A stretch of DNA of 39,007 nucleotides, from assembly GCA_019634695.1 (NCBI GenBank), contig JAHCAW010000038.1, positions 1 through 39,007 on the forward strand, given 5' to 3'. A model generated the notes under the pieces. The model did no database searches. It was not told where the DNA came from and saw only the letters and a program-made list of their open reading frames with translations. The translations under genes and the position numbers were made by a program. The number at the start of each line of letters is the position of its first letter. Position 1 is the stretch's first letter. Of this stretch, positions 32,264 to 39,007 are shown in pieces. The DNA comes from Candidatus Sumerlaeia bacterium (lineage in GTDB: Bacteria > Sumerlaeota > Sumerlaeia > SLMS01 > JAHLLQ01).

Positions 32264-33025
32264 GTGTCCACCCCGCGCGATCCGGCTGTGCGCAACCAAC
32301 TCCGAATCTGGCAGAGCCTCGGGTTCGGCTTTCTGGAAGAGGTGCGCGCCGGCGAGACGCCCGGCCCCGCCGAGGTCCAGCCCGCCGATTTCGCCCCGGA
32401 CATGGTGGTGGACTGGGGACCGGTCCTGCCGCTCGAGGAGCGGGTGCCGGCGCTGGCGGCCATCGCGGCCGAAGTGGCCGGGTGCCAAGCATGCCGGCTT
32501 TGCCATGGGCGGACGCACACCGTGCCGGGCGAGGGCGACCCGATGGCGCCGCTGATGTTCATCGGTGAGGGCCCCGGCGAATCGGAGGACCGCACCGGTC
32601 GCCCGTTCGTCGGCCGGGCGGGCGAGTTGCTCACCCGCATCATCGGGGCAATGCAGTTCGCCCGCGAGGAAGTCTATATCGCCAATGTCGTTAAATGCCG
32701 ACCGCCGCACAATCGCCAGCCCGAACCCGACGAGATGCGCACCTGCCTGCCGTATCTCGAGCGCCAGGTCGCCATCGTGCGTCCCCGCGCGATCGTGCTC
32801 CTCGGGCGCACCGCGCTGATGGGTCTGCTGCCCGAACACGCGCGCGCCGCCATGAGCGCCATGCGCGGCAACTGGCTGGACTATCGCGGCATCCCGGTGA
32901 TGCCGACCTTCCACCCGGCGTACCTGCTCCGCACCGAGTCCGCCAAGCGCGCGGTGTGGGACGACATGAAGAAGGTCATGAAGATGCTCGGCAAGGAACC
33001 GCTGGCGGGGAAGGCAAAGGAGTAG
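32264..33025 (+). CDS. Family-4 uracil-DNA glycosylase (4Fe-4S)
   Basis: Removes uracil from DNA in base-excision repair. It has 253 residues from the GTG start. The cluster ligands fit family 4: C74-x2-C77 ([10 protein letters not shown]) and C145-x15-C161 (VVKCRPP...MRTCLPY). The active-site motif is GEGPGESED (family consensus GEAPG) and the late motif is HPAYLLR. The GTG start is preferred because AAGGCAGG lies 5 nt upstream and the more distant ATG at 32102 would put a terminator-like hairpin inside the coding sequence. The region before residue 65 is longer than in most family members. It is convergent with the DUF3891 gene. Confidence 0.93.
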   Translation: MSTPRDPAVRNQLRIWQSLGFGFLEEVRAGETPGPAEVQPADFAPDMVVDWGPVLPLEERVPALAAIAAEVAGCQACRLCHGRTHTVPGEGDPMAPLMFIGEGPGESEDRTGRPFVGRAGELLTRIIGAMQFAREEVYIANVVKCRPPHNRQPEPDEMRTCLPYLERQVAIVRPRAIVLLGRTALMGLLPEHARAAMSAMRGNWLDYRGIPVMPTFHPAYLLRTESAKRAVWDDMKKVMKMLGKEPLAGKAKE

Positions 33026-33032
33026 CAGGCCA

Positions 33033-33764
33033 TCAACCCGGCCGCAGGACCAGCGCCTGCATGCTGCGGTCGCCGCGCCGACAGGCCTCCAGCGCCCCGT
33101 CCCAGTTTCCATCCTTCACGCGCACGACCGGTATGCGGACGTGGACCTCGCCCAGCGCGAACGGCCAACCTTCAATGGCCAATTCCCAGGCACGGGTGGC
33201 TCGCAGGACAACGTCGCAGCGGCCGCCGCGCTCGTCCAGTATTGTCACCGTGTGCGGCCCCGGCCAACCCGCGCACGGCATCAGCGTTGCCAGATCGCAC
33301 AGGCGCAGGAACGCGAAGGCACGCTCGAGCTGCCAGTCGCGCTGCACCGGATCGACGCCGGGCAGGGCCTCGCGGAGGCAGACGCCTCGGCGGGTGACCA
33401 GTGCGTCGCCGAACGCCTCGGCGCCCGCGCCGGCGGCAAGGTCCTGTGCGTGCAGCGTGAGCACGGCGGCTCCAAAGGCTCCAACGGTTTGGTGGGCCAG
33501 CTCGACGCCGCGGCGCCAGATGGCCTCGTGGTCGGCCGCATTCACCTCGTCGAAGTTCAGGGGCCTGCCGTCGGCGTGGCGGCGCGGCGCCTGCTCCCAG
33601 TCGTGCCAGCCGTCGTCGTGATGGGCGGACAGGGCGATCAGTTCGTCGTGGCGTGCGCAGTCGAACAGGTCCTCGCGGACGAATCGGGCCACTTCGCCCG
33701 ACGCCCACGCATGGTCGGGCTGGCAGGTGAGGACGAACCCCGCATTGTCGCGGCGCAGAATCAT
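33033..33764 (-). CDS. DUF3891 family protein
   Basis: A 243-residue soluble protein. It matches the DUF3891 pattern: MILRRDNAGFVLTCQPDHAWASGE at the start, then ALSAHHDDGWHDWEQAP, and GRPLNFDEV around residue 65. The conserved His-Asp residues suggest a metal- or acid-base site, but the family has no established function. The start codon overlaps the stop of the glycosyltransferase gene as ATGA and has GGGAGG upstream, so it is translated after it. It ends 7 bp from the convergent UDG stop. Confidence 0.85.
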   Translation of the reverse strand: MILRRDNAGFVLTCQPDHAWASGEVARFVREDLFDCARHDELIALSAHHDDGWHDWEQAPRRHADGRPLNFDEVNAADHEAIWRRGVELAHQTVGAFGAAVLTLHAQDLAAGAGAEAFGDALVTRRGVCLREALPGVDPVQRDWQLERAFAFLRLCDLATLMPCAGWPGPHTVTILDERGGRCDVVLRATRAWELAIEGWPFALGEVHVRIPVVRVKDGNWDGALEACRRGDRSMQALVLRPG

Positions 33765-34912
33765 GGCGTGGACCTCCCCTCCCGGACGGCGCGCGTGAGG
33801 ACATCGCTCATCCGATGCGCGAGGCGGGTCCAGTCGAATCGGGCCGCCTGCTCGATGCCTGCCCGGCGGAGTCGCTCGTGCTCGGCCGGATCGTCGAGCA
33901 TCTGGCAGAGCGCCTCGTCGAAAGTGACGGGGCGGTCAGGATCGAACGTGCGCAACGCCGCGCCGCCGACCTCGTTCATGGGGGGCAGGTCCGCGGCGAG
34001 CACCGGCGTGCCCATCGCCATGGCCTCGACGATCGGAAAGCCGAAGCCCTCGATCAGGGAGGGGAAAACCAGCGCTTCGGCGCGCCGGTAGACCCCCAGA
34101 AGTTGCCCGTCCTCCAGCCACGGGAGACAACGCACGCGGTCCGACATGCCGGCGCCGGCCGCCCATGCGTTCAGCACCTCGCGACCGGCAGCGTTCATTC
34201 CGGCGACCACCAGCGGATGGCGCAGGCGGCCGCTCTGCCAAAGGGCTGTCAGTCTTGAGATAAGGAAGCGCCAGTTCTTGTGGGGCTTGAAGATGCCGAC
34301 GGCGAGCAGGAAGGGTTCCTCGGGCAGCGTGCCCGGGGGGGGCTCGGTCGGTTCCGCCAGCCCGGCCAGCCCCGGTCCCCAAGGCAACGTCAGGACGTGG
34401 TGGGCCGGAAAACGGTGGAGCGTCTGGAGCTGGACCTTCGTATGGCGCGAGGGGGTGACGATGAACGTGGCCCGGGCCCGCAGGGCGGCCAGCCAGAGGC
34501 GGATGTAGGTTCGACTGAATCGCCGCATCGGATGCGTGTCGTGGATCAGGTCGTGGACGATGACGACGAGAGGCACCCGTGGGCGCAGCGGCGCGGCGTA
34601 GTGCGCCCCGAGCAGCACGTCCGCCGATCCGATCGGCGCCGGCAGCAGCGCCGCGGCGAGGCTGTAGATGCCGGGCGACCAAGCGGCGACGCGGCGCGGT
34701 CCGGCCGGTCCGCTCAGGGCCTCCGGATTGCCCATCAACGTGATGTCGAACTCCGGCGGCGCAACGTGCCAGCCCGCCAGCAGTCCGCGCAGGGCGGTGC
34801 CGATGCCCGAGTGCCGGATCATGCGCGCATCGATGGCAACATGGCGGGGGAGCGCGCCGGCGTGCGGCGCCGGGCCCGGTGCATCGGAAATCGTGGGTGC
34901 GCCAGGCGTCAT
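33761..34912 (-). CDS. GT4-family glycosyltransferase
   Basis: A 383-residue GT-B fold transferase. The C-terminal nucleotide-sugar-binding motif is E-x7-E (E288 and E296 in SLIEGFGFPIVEAMAMG), preceded by VGIFKPHKNW with the basic donor-phosphate residue. The N-terminus has HVAIDARMIRHSGIGTALR, the acceptor-side Gly-rich loop. The ATG at 34912 has an excellent AAGGAGG ribosome-binding site. It is divergent from the epimerase gene with 63 bp between starts and overlaps DUF3891 by 4 nt. Predicted role: surface polysaccharide synthesis; the exact sugar is not determinable. Confidence 0.92.
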   Translation of the reverse strand: MTPGAPTISDAPGPAPHAGALPRHVAIDARMIRHSGIGTALRGLLAGWHVAPPEFDITLMGNPEALSGPAGPRRVAAWSPGIYSLAAALLPAPIGSADVLLGAHYAAPLRPRVPLVVIVHDLIHDTHPMRRFSRTYIRLWLAALRARATFIVTPSRHTKVQLQTLHRFPAHHVLTLPWGPGLAGLAEPTEPPPGTLPEEPFLLAVGIFKPHKNWRFLISRLTALWQSGRLRHPLVVAGMNAAGREVLNAWAAGAGMSDRVRCLPWLEDGQLLGVYRRAEALVFPSLIEGFGFPIVEAMAMGTPVLAADLPPMNEVGGAALRTFDPDRPVTFDEALCQMLDDPAEHERLRRAGIEQAARFDWTRLAHRMSDVLTRAVREGRSTP

Positions 34913-34975
34913 CCAATCCTCCTTGCCACGGTCGGCCGGCGCTCTCCTCCTGTCGGGCAGGAGGACGTCTGGGCC

Positions 34976-35962
34976 ATGATCGCGTTCGTCACGGGCGGGA
35001 CCGGTTTCGTCGGTGGCCATCTGTGCGAACGCCTGCGCGCTCAAGGATGGGAGGTCCGTGCGTTGGTGCGCAAGTCCTCCCGCACGGAGACGCTCGAGGC
35101 GTGCGGCTGCCGAATCTTGCGCGCTGCGCTGCTCAGCCCTGCGGTCTACTCGCGCGCCATCGCCGGGGCCGACGTCGTGTTCCACCTGGCCGGGGCGACC
35201 AAGGCCCTGACCGAAAGCGAGTTTCTCCGCATCAACGGCAGCGGAACCGAAGCGGTGATGGAGGCGGCGCGGCGCGCGCACTTCACCGGTCGGGCGGTTG
35301 TGCTGAGCAGTCTGGCGGCAGCAGGCCCGGCGCACGGCCCGCACCAGCCCCGCACCGAGGCCGACGAGCCTCGGCCAGTGAGCGCCTATGGCCGCAGCAA
35401 GCTGCTGGGCGAGCGCCACGCCCGCCGGGCACGGCGTCACTTCCCCGTCGCGATTCTGCGCCCCGGCGCGATCTACGGGCCGCGCGAGCATGAAATCTTC
35501 CAGATCGTCCGCGGCGTGGCGCGCACCGGGTTTGCCTTGCGGGTGGGGCCGGACGTGGCCGTCCAGATGACCCACGTGGACGACATCGTCGCCGCGCTGC
35601 AATCGGCGGCCACGACGGACACGGCCCTCAATCGCTCGTACTTCATCACCGACCGTCAGGTCTGGCGCTTCTCGCAGGTGATGGGACTGCTGGGCGAGGC
35701 GCTGGGGTGCCGGGTGCGGCAGGTGCCATTGCCGACCTGGGCGGGTTGGGTGGCCGCGCTGGGCGTGGATGCAGCAAGCCGACTTGCCCGGCGGCCGTTG
35801 GCTCCCTTCAATGGAGACAAGATGCGCGAGCTGACGGCGGGCGACTGGATCGCCGAAAGCGCACTCTTCACGCGCGACACCGGCTGGCAGGCGGTGCGCG
35901 CCCTGCCCGAGGGGCTGCACGAGACGGTCTGCTGGTACCGGGACAACGGGTGGCTGGGATGA
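34976..35962 (+). CDS. NAD-dependent epimerase/dehydratase (extended SDR)
   Basis: A 328-residue extended short-chain dehydrogenase. The NAD-binding motif TGGTGFVGGH is at residues 6-15 and the active-site Y138-x3-K142 lies in SAYGRSKLLGE, with an upstream SSLAAAG Ser. It acts on an NDP-sugar or related substrate. The frame is open further upstream; the start at 34976 is chosen because it begins the Rossmann fold directly and GGAGG is at 34960-34964. Its stop overlaps the next start as ATGA. Context with two GT4 genes points to polysaccharide precursor supply. Confidence 0.9.
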   Translation: MIAFVTGGTGFVGGHLCERLRAQGWEVRALVRKSSRTETLEACGCRILRAALLSPAVYSRAIAGADVVFHLAGATKALTESEFLRINGSGTEAVMEAARRAHFTGRAVVLSSLAAAGPAHGPHQPRTEADEPRPVSAYGRSKLLGERHARRARRHFPVAILRPGAIYGPREHEIFQIVRGVARTGFALRVGPDVAVQMTHVDDIVAALQSAATTDTALNRSYFITDRQVWRFSQVMGLLGEALGCRVRQVPLPTWAGWVAALGVDAASRLARRPLAPFNGDKMRELTAGDWIAESALFTRDTGWQAVRALPEGLHETVCWYRDNGWLG

Positions 35963-37101
35963 CGAAGAAGATCCTCATCGATGCCCGCTACCTCGACGGG
36001 ACCTACAGCGGCATCGCGACGTACAGCCGGTGCCTCATCGAGCACCTGGCGCGCATCGACACGACGAATCGCTACTACGTGGTGATTCGTCCGGGCTTCC
36101 GCGAGAACCTGCGAACGGGCCCGAACTTCGAGTTTCTTACCTATCGCCCGCGGCCGATCAGTCTGCCCAGTTACCTGCGCTTCCACGAGCACGTCGAGGA
36201 GATCGCGCCCGACATCGTGCATTCGCTGGCGCCGCACGTGCCGGTCTTCTGGAGCGGGCCGATGCTGGTTACGGTGCACGACTTGCAGCCCTTCCTCGAC
36301 CCGGATTTCTCCGCCAAGCGCACCCGCACCCTGCGGGCCCTGTACAACCTCTTCTATCGCTGGGCCTATCCGACGACAATCGCCAAGGCCAAATGGGTGA
36401 TCTGCGACAGCCATGCGACGCGCGACGACGTGGCGCGCCTGCTGCCAGGCTCGCTGGCGAAGCTCATCGTCGTGCCGCCGGGCATCGAGCCCGTCACCGA
36501 GGAGCCGCCCTCGCCGGCGCGCATCGAGTCCATTCGCGCCAAGGCCAACATCCCCGGCCGCTACTTCCTCTACTACGGTTCGACGCGTCCGAACAAGAAT
36601 CTGCCGAACCTGGTGAAGGCATTCGCCCGCGCCCTGCGCGAGTTGGGCGACGAGGGTCAGGACCTGCGCCTCGTGCTGGTGTTGCGGCGCGACCGCTTCT
36701 TCCGCGACATCGCACGCGCGATCCACAGCCGCCAGCTCGACGACCGCGTGCTGGTGCTCGACCCGATTCCCAACGACGAGCGCCAGGCGCTGCTGGCCGG
36801 CGCGCTCGCCTTCGTTTTCCCCTCCAAGTACGAGGGCTTCGGTTTCCCACCTCTGGAGGCCATGCAGCTCGACGTTCCGGTGCTGGGCGGCACCAGTGGC
36901 GCCCTGCCCGAAGTGCTCGGCGACGGCGCCCTGTTGGTGGACCCCGACAGCCTCGACGACATCGCCGCGGGGCTCACGCGACTGGCGCGCGACGCGGAAC
37001 ATCGCCAGGATCTCATTGCCCGGGGACGCCGGCAGGTGGCCCGCTTCGACTGGGACGAGTGCGCCCAGCGCATTCATGACATCTACAATCTGCTCGTCTG
37101 A
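35959..37101 (+). CDS. GT4-family glycosyltransferase
   Basis: A 380-residue GT-B fold transferase of the mannosyltransferase-like type. KILIDARYLDGTYSGIATYSR at the N-terminus is the acceptor loop; LYYGSTRPNKNLPNL carries the donor-phosphate Lys; E292 and E300 form the E-x7-E motif in YEGFGFPPLEAM. The start overlaps the epimerase stop as ATGA, so the two are translationally coupled. It is similar in plan to the minus-strand GT4 in this window but is not a close copy. Confidence 0.93.
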   Translation: MTKKILIDARYLDGTYSGIATYSRCLIEHLARIDTTNRYYVVIRPGFRENLRTGPNFEFLTYRPRPISLPSYLRFHEHVEEIAPDIVHSLAPHVPVFWSGPMLVTVHDLQPFLDPDFSAKRTRTLRALYNLFYRWAYPTTIAKAKWVICDSHATRDDVARLLPGSLAKLIVVPPGIEPVTEEPPSPARIESIRAKANIPGRYFLYYGSTRPNKNLPNLVKAFARALRELGDEGQDLRLVLVLRRDRFFRDIARAIHSRQLDDRVLVLDPIPNDERQALLAGALAFVFPSKYEGFGFPPLEAMQLDVPVLGGTSGALPEVLGDGALLVDPDSLDDIAAGLTRLARDAEHRQDLIARGRRQVARFDWDECAQRIHDIYNLLV

Positions 37102-37103
37102 CC

Positions 37104-39007
37104 TTGCCCACTCCTCCTTCCGAGACTGCTGCACCGTTGAAGTCGCTCCGCGCATGGGTCGGCCTGTGTCTGCTCGACCTCCGCCGACTGGTGCGCTCGT
37201 GGCGCTGGCGCATCCTGGTCGTACTGGTGGTTGCGCTGGTGATCGGAATGCAGCGGCTGGAGAGTTTCGGCGTCGGTGTGCCCGCGGACTTCCCGGGCGG
37301 TGCGCTGGGCCTGAGGCTGTTGGGTTGCCTGTTGGCGGTGGGCGCGGCGGTGCTCGGGGTGGACCTTGCGGGCCAGCCGGCGCACTTCCGCAGCAATGAG
37401 ATGGAGCAGGCGCGACCGGCCTCGGGGCTGGTGGTCGAAGGAGCCCGATTGTTCGCCCTGTTCATCGCGACCGTGCCGGCAATCGCGCTTGGGTTGTTCA
37501 CTTCGCAGATCCCTGTCTTTGAAGCCACCCGACCGCTGACGCTCACGCCGTTCGTGCTCTGGGCGCTGGCGGTGGCCGCCCCCTTGGTGTTTTCGGCGGC
37601 CGGCTGCGGACTGCTCGGGAGGTCGCTGGCGCGCACGGATGCCGGCGGAGCGGGACTCGCGCTGGTGCTGCTGGCTCCGCTGGCGTGGTTTAGGTTGTGG
37701 TACTCGCAACCGGAGGACCTGTTCACGCTGCTTTCGCCGCACCTCGGGCTGTTGGTGCCGCGCGGGGTGCTGGTCGAGGACGCGGTTGTTACCTGCGGAG
37801 CGGGGCTTGCGGCGCTGGGCGCGACGGGATTGCTCTATCGTCGGACGCAGCCGCGCACCGCTCTACGTCAACTGTCGCCGCCGAAGCGATCCGCGTTCGC
37901 CGCAATCCAAACCGCGATTCGCGGGCTGACCGCGATTCCGCGCCAGAGCGGGATCGCGGAGCTTCTGGGCTGCTGCGCGTTGGTGTTCGTCGGGCTTTGG
38001 GTTTCGCTTCCAGGATTGGCCGTGGTCGGTGCGACTGCGGCAGGGCGACCACCACTGGTCGCCGAAGCAGCTTGGCGCACGATGCGCATGCCCGGCGAGG
38101 CGCGCGACGGCGTCGTTGCGCCCCCACGCTTTCTGCACCGTCGGCTGGTGCTGCCCGGAAATCCGCGCGAACCGCTCGTTGTGGAGTTGACGCTCGGTGC
38201 CCGGGGCCGCGAGCCGCAGCCGCTTGCCGGCCTGACATTCGGCCCGATGCTGGTTCTCGTGGAGAAGCCGGATGCCGACGAAGGCCGCGTCGAGATCCTC
38301 GGCGAGGCGCTGTCGGCCAGCGTCGGGATGGTCCTGCGGTTCGACCCGCCGCTGGACAGCGAGACGCCGCGCGTGGTGCGGTTCACGCTGACCCCGCGGC
38401 CGGAGGCGCGCCGCCACTGGGCCCGCGCCTTCCACGAGCGCTTCGCCTCTTGGCGTCCGGTGCCTCATTGGCATGGCGACGGCATCGAGGTGAACTACGT
38501 GCGCCCGGGTTGGCGCATCGTGCGCGAGGCAACGCCCTACGAGTTGGACGCGCCGCAACTGGACGGGCGCGAGTGGATCAGCGGTACCGCCCAGGCCACC
38601 ACGCACAACGGCCGGGTTGTTCTCCGCGAGGCGATTCCCGACTTGCCGAGCGGCCCGTTCGCGGCCGAGGTGCGGCGGGTTGAGCAGGTGCACGGCGAGC
38701 TTTCCGTCGCATTGCTCGTATTGCCCGAACACGCCGAATTGGCCGAGGCGCTCCAGACGGTCTATTCGCGTCGCTTCGAGCGGTTGGGTCGGGCGTTCGG
38801 TCCGCCGGCGGCCCCGATCCTGTTCGCCGAAGTGCCGGGGGCGATCCGGGACGGCGACGCGATCTCGATCCCGTCGGCTTGGTTGGACCGGCTCGCGTTG
38901 CGGCTGCCCGACTACGATGACTTCCGCGCCCCGACAGCGCCCGAGTTCGACGTCTTCTTTGCGCAGTTGCATCGGCAGGCGCTCCAGCAACTGTTCGACC
39001 GCACGTT
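37104..39007 (+). CDS. Large ABC-2-permease-like membrane protein, 3' end outside window
   Basis: An open frame with no stop from 37104 to the window end (634 residues visible). It has no ATG near its 5' end: a TTG two bases after the GT4 stop (37104) or a second TTG at 37137 is the likely start; neither has a strong ribosome-binding site. The first 300 residues contain about six to eight hydrophobic helices, including an ABC-2-type pattern (RRLVRSWRWRILVVLVVALVIG, then ALGLRLLGCLLAVGAAVLG). From about residue 340 it is soluble: beta-rich, then PILFAEVPG...SIPSAW, which recalls the N-terminal part of M1-like aminopeptidase domains fused to such permeases. HExxH is not seen, and would lie beyond the window if present. 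No ATP-binding subunit gene is adjacent. Confidence 0.7.
   Translation, partial: MPTPPSETAAPLKSLRAWVGLCLLDLRRLVRSWRWRILVVLVVALVIGMQRLESFGVGVPADFPGGALGLRLLGCLLAVGAAVLGVDLAGQPAHFRSNEMEQARPASGLVVEGARLFALFIATVPAIALGLFTSQIPVFEATRPLTLTPFVLWALAVAAPLVFSAAGCGLLGRSLARTDAGGAGLALVLLAPLAWFRLWYSQPEDLFTLLSPHLGLLVPRGVLVEDAVVTCGAGLAALGATGLLYRRTQPRTALRQLSPPKRSAFAAIQTAIRGLTAIPRQSGIAELLGCCALVFVGLWVSLPGLAVVGATAAGRPPLVAEAAWRTMRMPGEARDGVVAPPRFLHRRLVLPGNPREPLVVELTLGARGREPQPLAGLTFGPMLVLVEKPDADEGRVEILGEALSASVGMVLRFDPPLDSETPRVVRFTLTPRPEARRHWARAFHERFASWRPVPHWHGDGIEVNYVRPGWRIVREATPYELDAPQLDGREWISGTAQATTHNGRVVLREAIPDLPSGPFAAEVRRVEQVHGELSVALLVLPEHAELAEALQTVYSRRFERLGRAFGPPAAPILFAEVPGAIRDGDAISIPSAWLDRLALRLPDYDDFRAPTAPEFDVFFAQLHRQALQQLFDRT

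Noticed and set aside
1..39007. CRISPR arrays, tRNA/rRNA genes, insertion sequences, prophage
   Set aside because: No direct repeats with spacers, no cloverleaf-like sequence and no transposase or integrase motif was seen.

Overview
The window is a GC-rich, densely coded bacterial chromosome segment. It has single-copy housekeeping genes (complex I, L21/L27), Gram-negative-type envelope features (signal peptides, a type II secretion pseudopilin set) and secreted proteins with LamG-like, dockerin-like and CBM9-like modules. There is no rRNA, tRNA, transposase, phage gene or CRISPR array. The mix of a dockerin-like protein, an expanded pseudopilin cluster, a lamin-tail domain inside a GspK-like protein and a DUF3352-like protein suggests an uncultured lineage of the Sumerlaeota / Hydrogenedentota / PVC kind. 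That placement is inference; nothing here fixes the phylum.

Region 1 (1-11402, + strand) is the distal half of a complex I operon in the order nuoG(partial)-H-I-J-K-N-orf102-L-M. nuoN lies between nuoK and nuoL instead of last, and a small soluble protein of unknown function is encoded between nuoN and nuoL. NuoH, NuoN and NuoL are all longer than usual.

Region 2 (11655-17212, + strand) holds three exported proteins. The first is a LamG-like protein. The second is a 1084-residue putative lipoprotein that joins a clan-A glycosidase-like domain, beta-sandwich domains, a CBM9-like domain and a C-terminal M23 peptidase domain. The third is a LamG-like protein with a dockerin-like C-terminus. The block ends at a very strong terminator. 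Together they look like a small surface-glycan or cell-wall module.

Region 3 (17214-22891) is housekeeping. It has a homocysteine S-methyltransferase (-), a promoter plus rplU-rpmA and a strong terminator (+), an inositol-monophosphatase-family enzyme (+), and a two-gene minus-strand unit with a trypsin-like periplasmic protease and a DUF3352-like exported protein.

Region 4 (23008-32128, - strand) is the most unusual part. It is a nine-gene run of prepilin-like proteins: GspH, GspI, GspJ and GspK types, then five tandem GspG-like pseudopilins. The first four junctions after gspI are mostly translationally coupled, and the unit ends at a strong hairpin. All five GspG-like proteins share an N-terminal prepilin helix, a W-x-G-P-[YF] motif, and a C-terminal S/T-x-G-P/A plus D-D signature. 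No secretin, ATPase, platform protein or prepilin peptidase is in the window.

Region 5 (32143-39007) contains a family-4 uracil-DNA glycosylase, a divergent pair of operons with GT4 glycosyltransferases (GT4-DUF3891 on the - strand, epimerase-GT4 on the + strand), and a large membrane protein open at the right end. That last gene has no ATG start near its 5' end; it looks like an ABC-2-type permease, possibly of the class fused to an M1-like peptidase domain.
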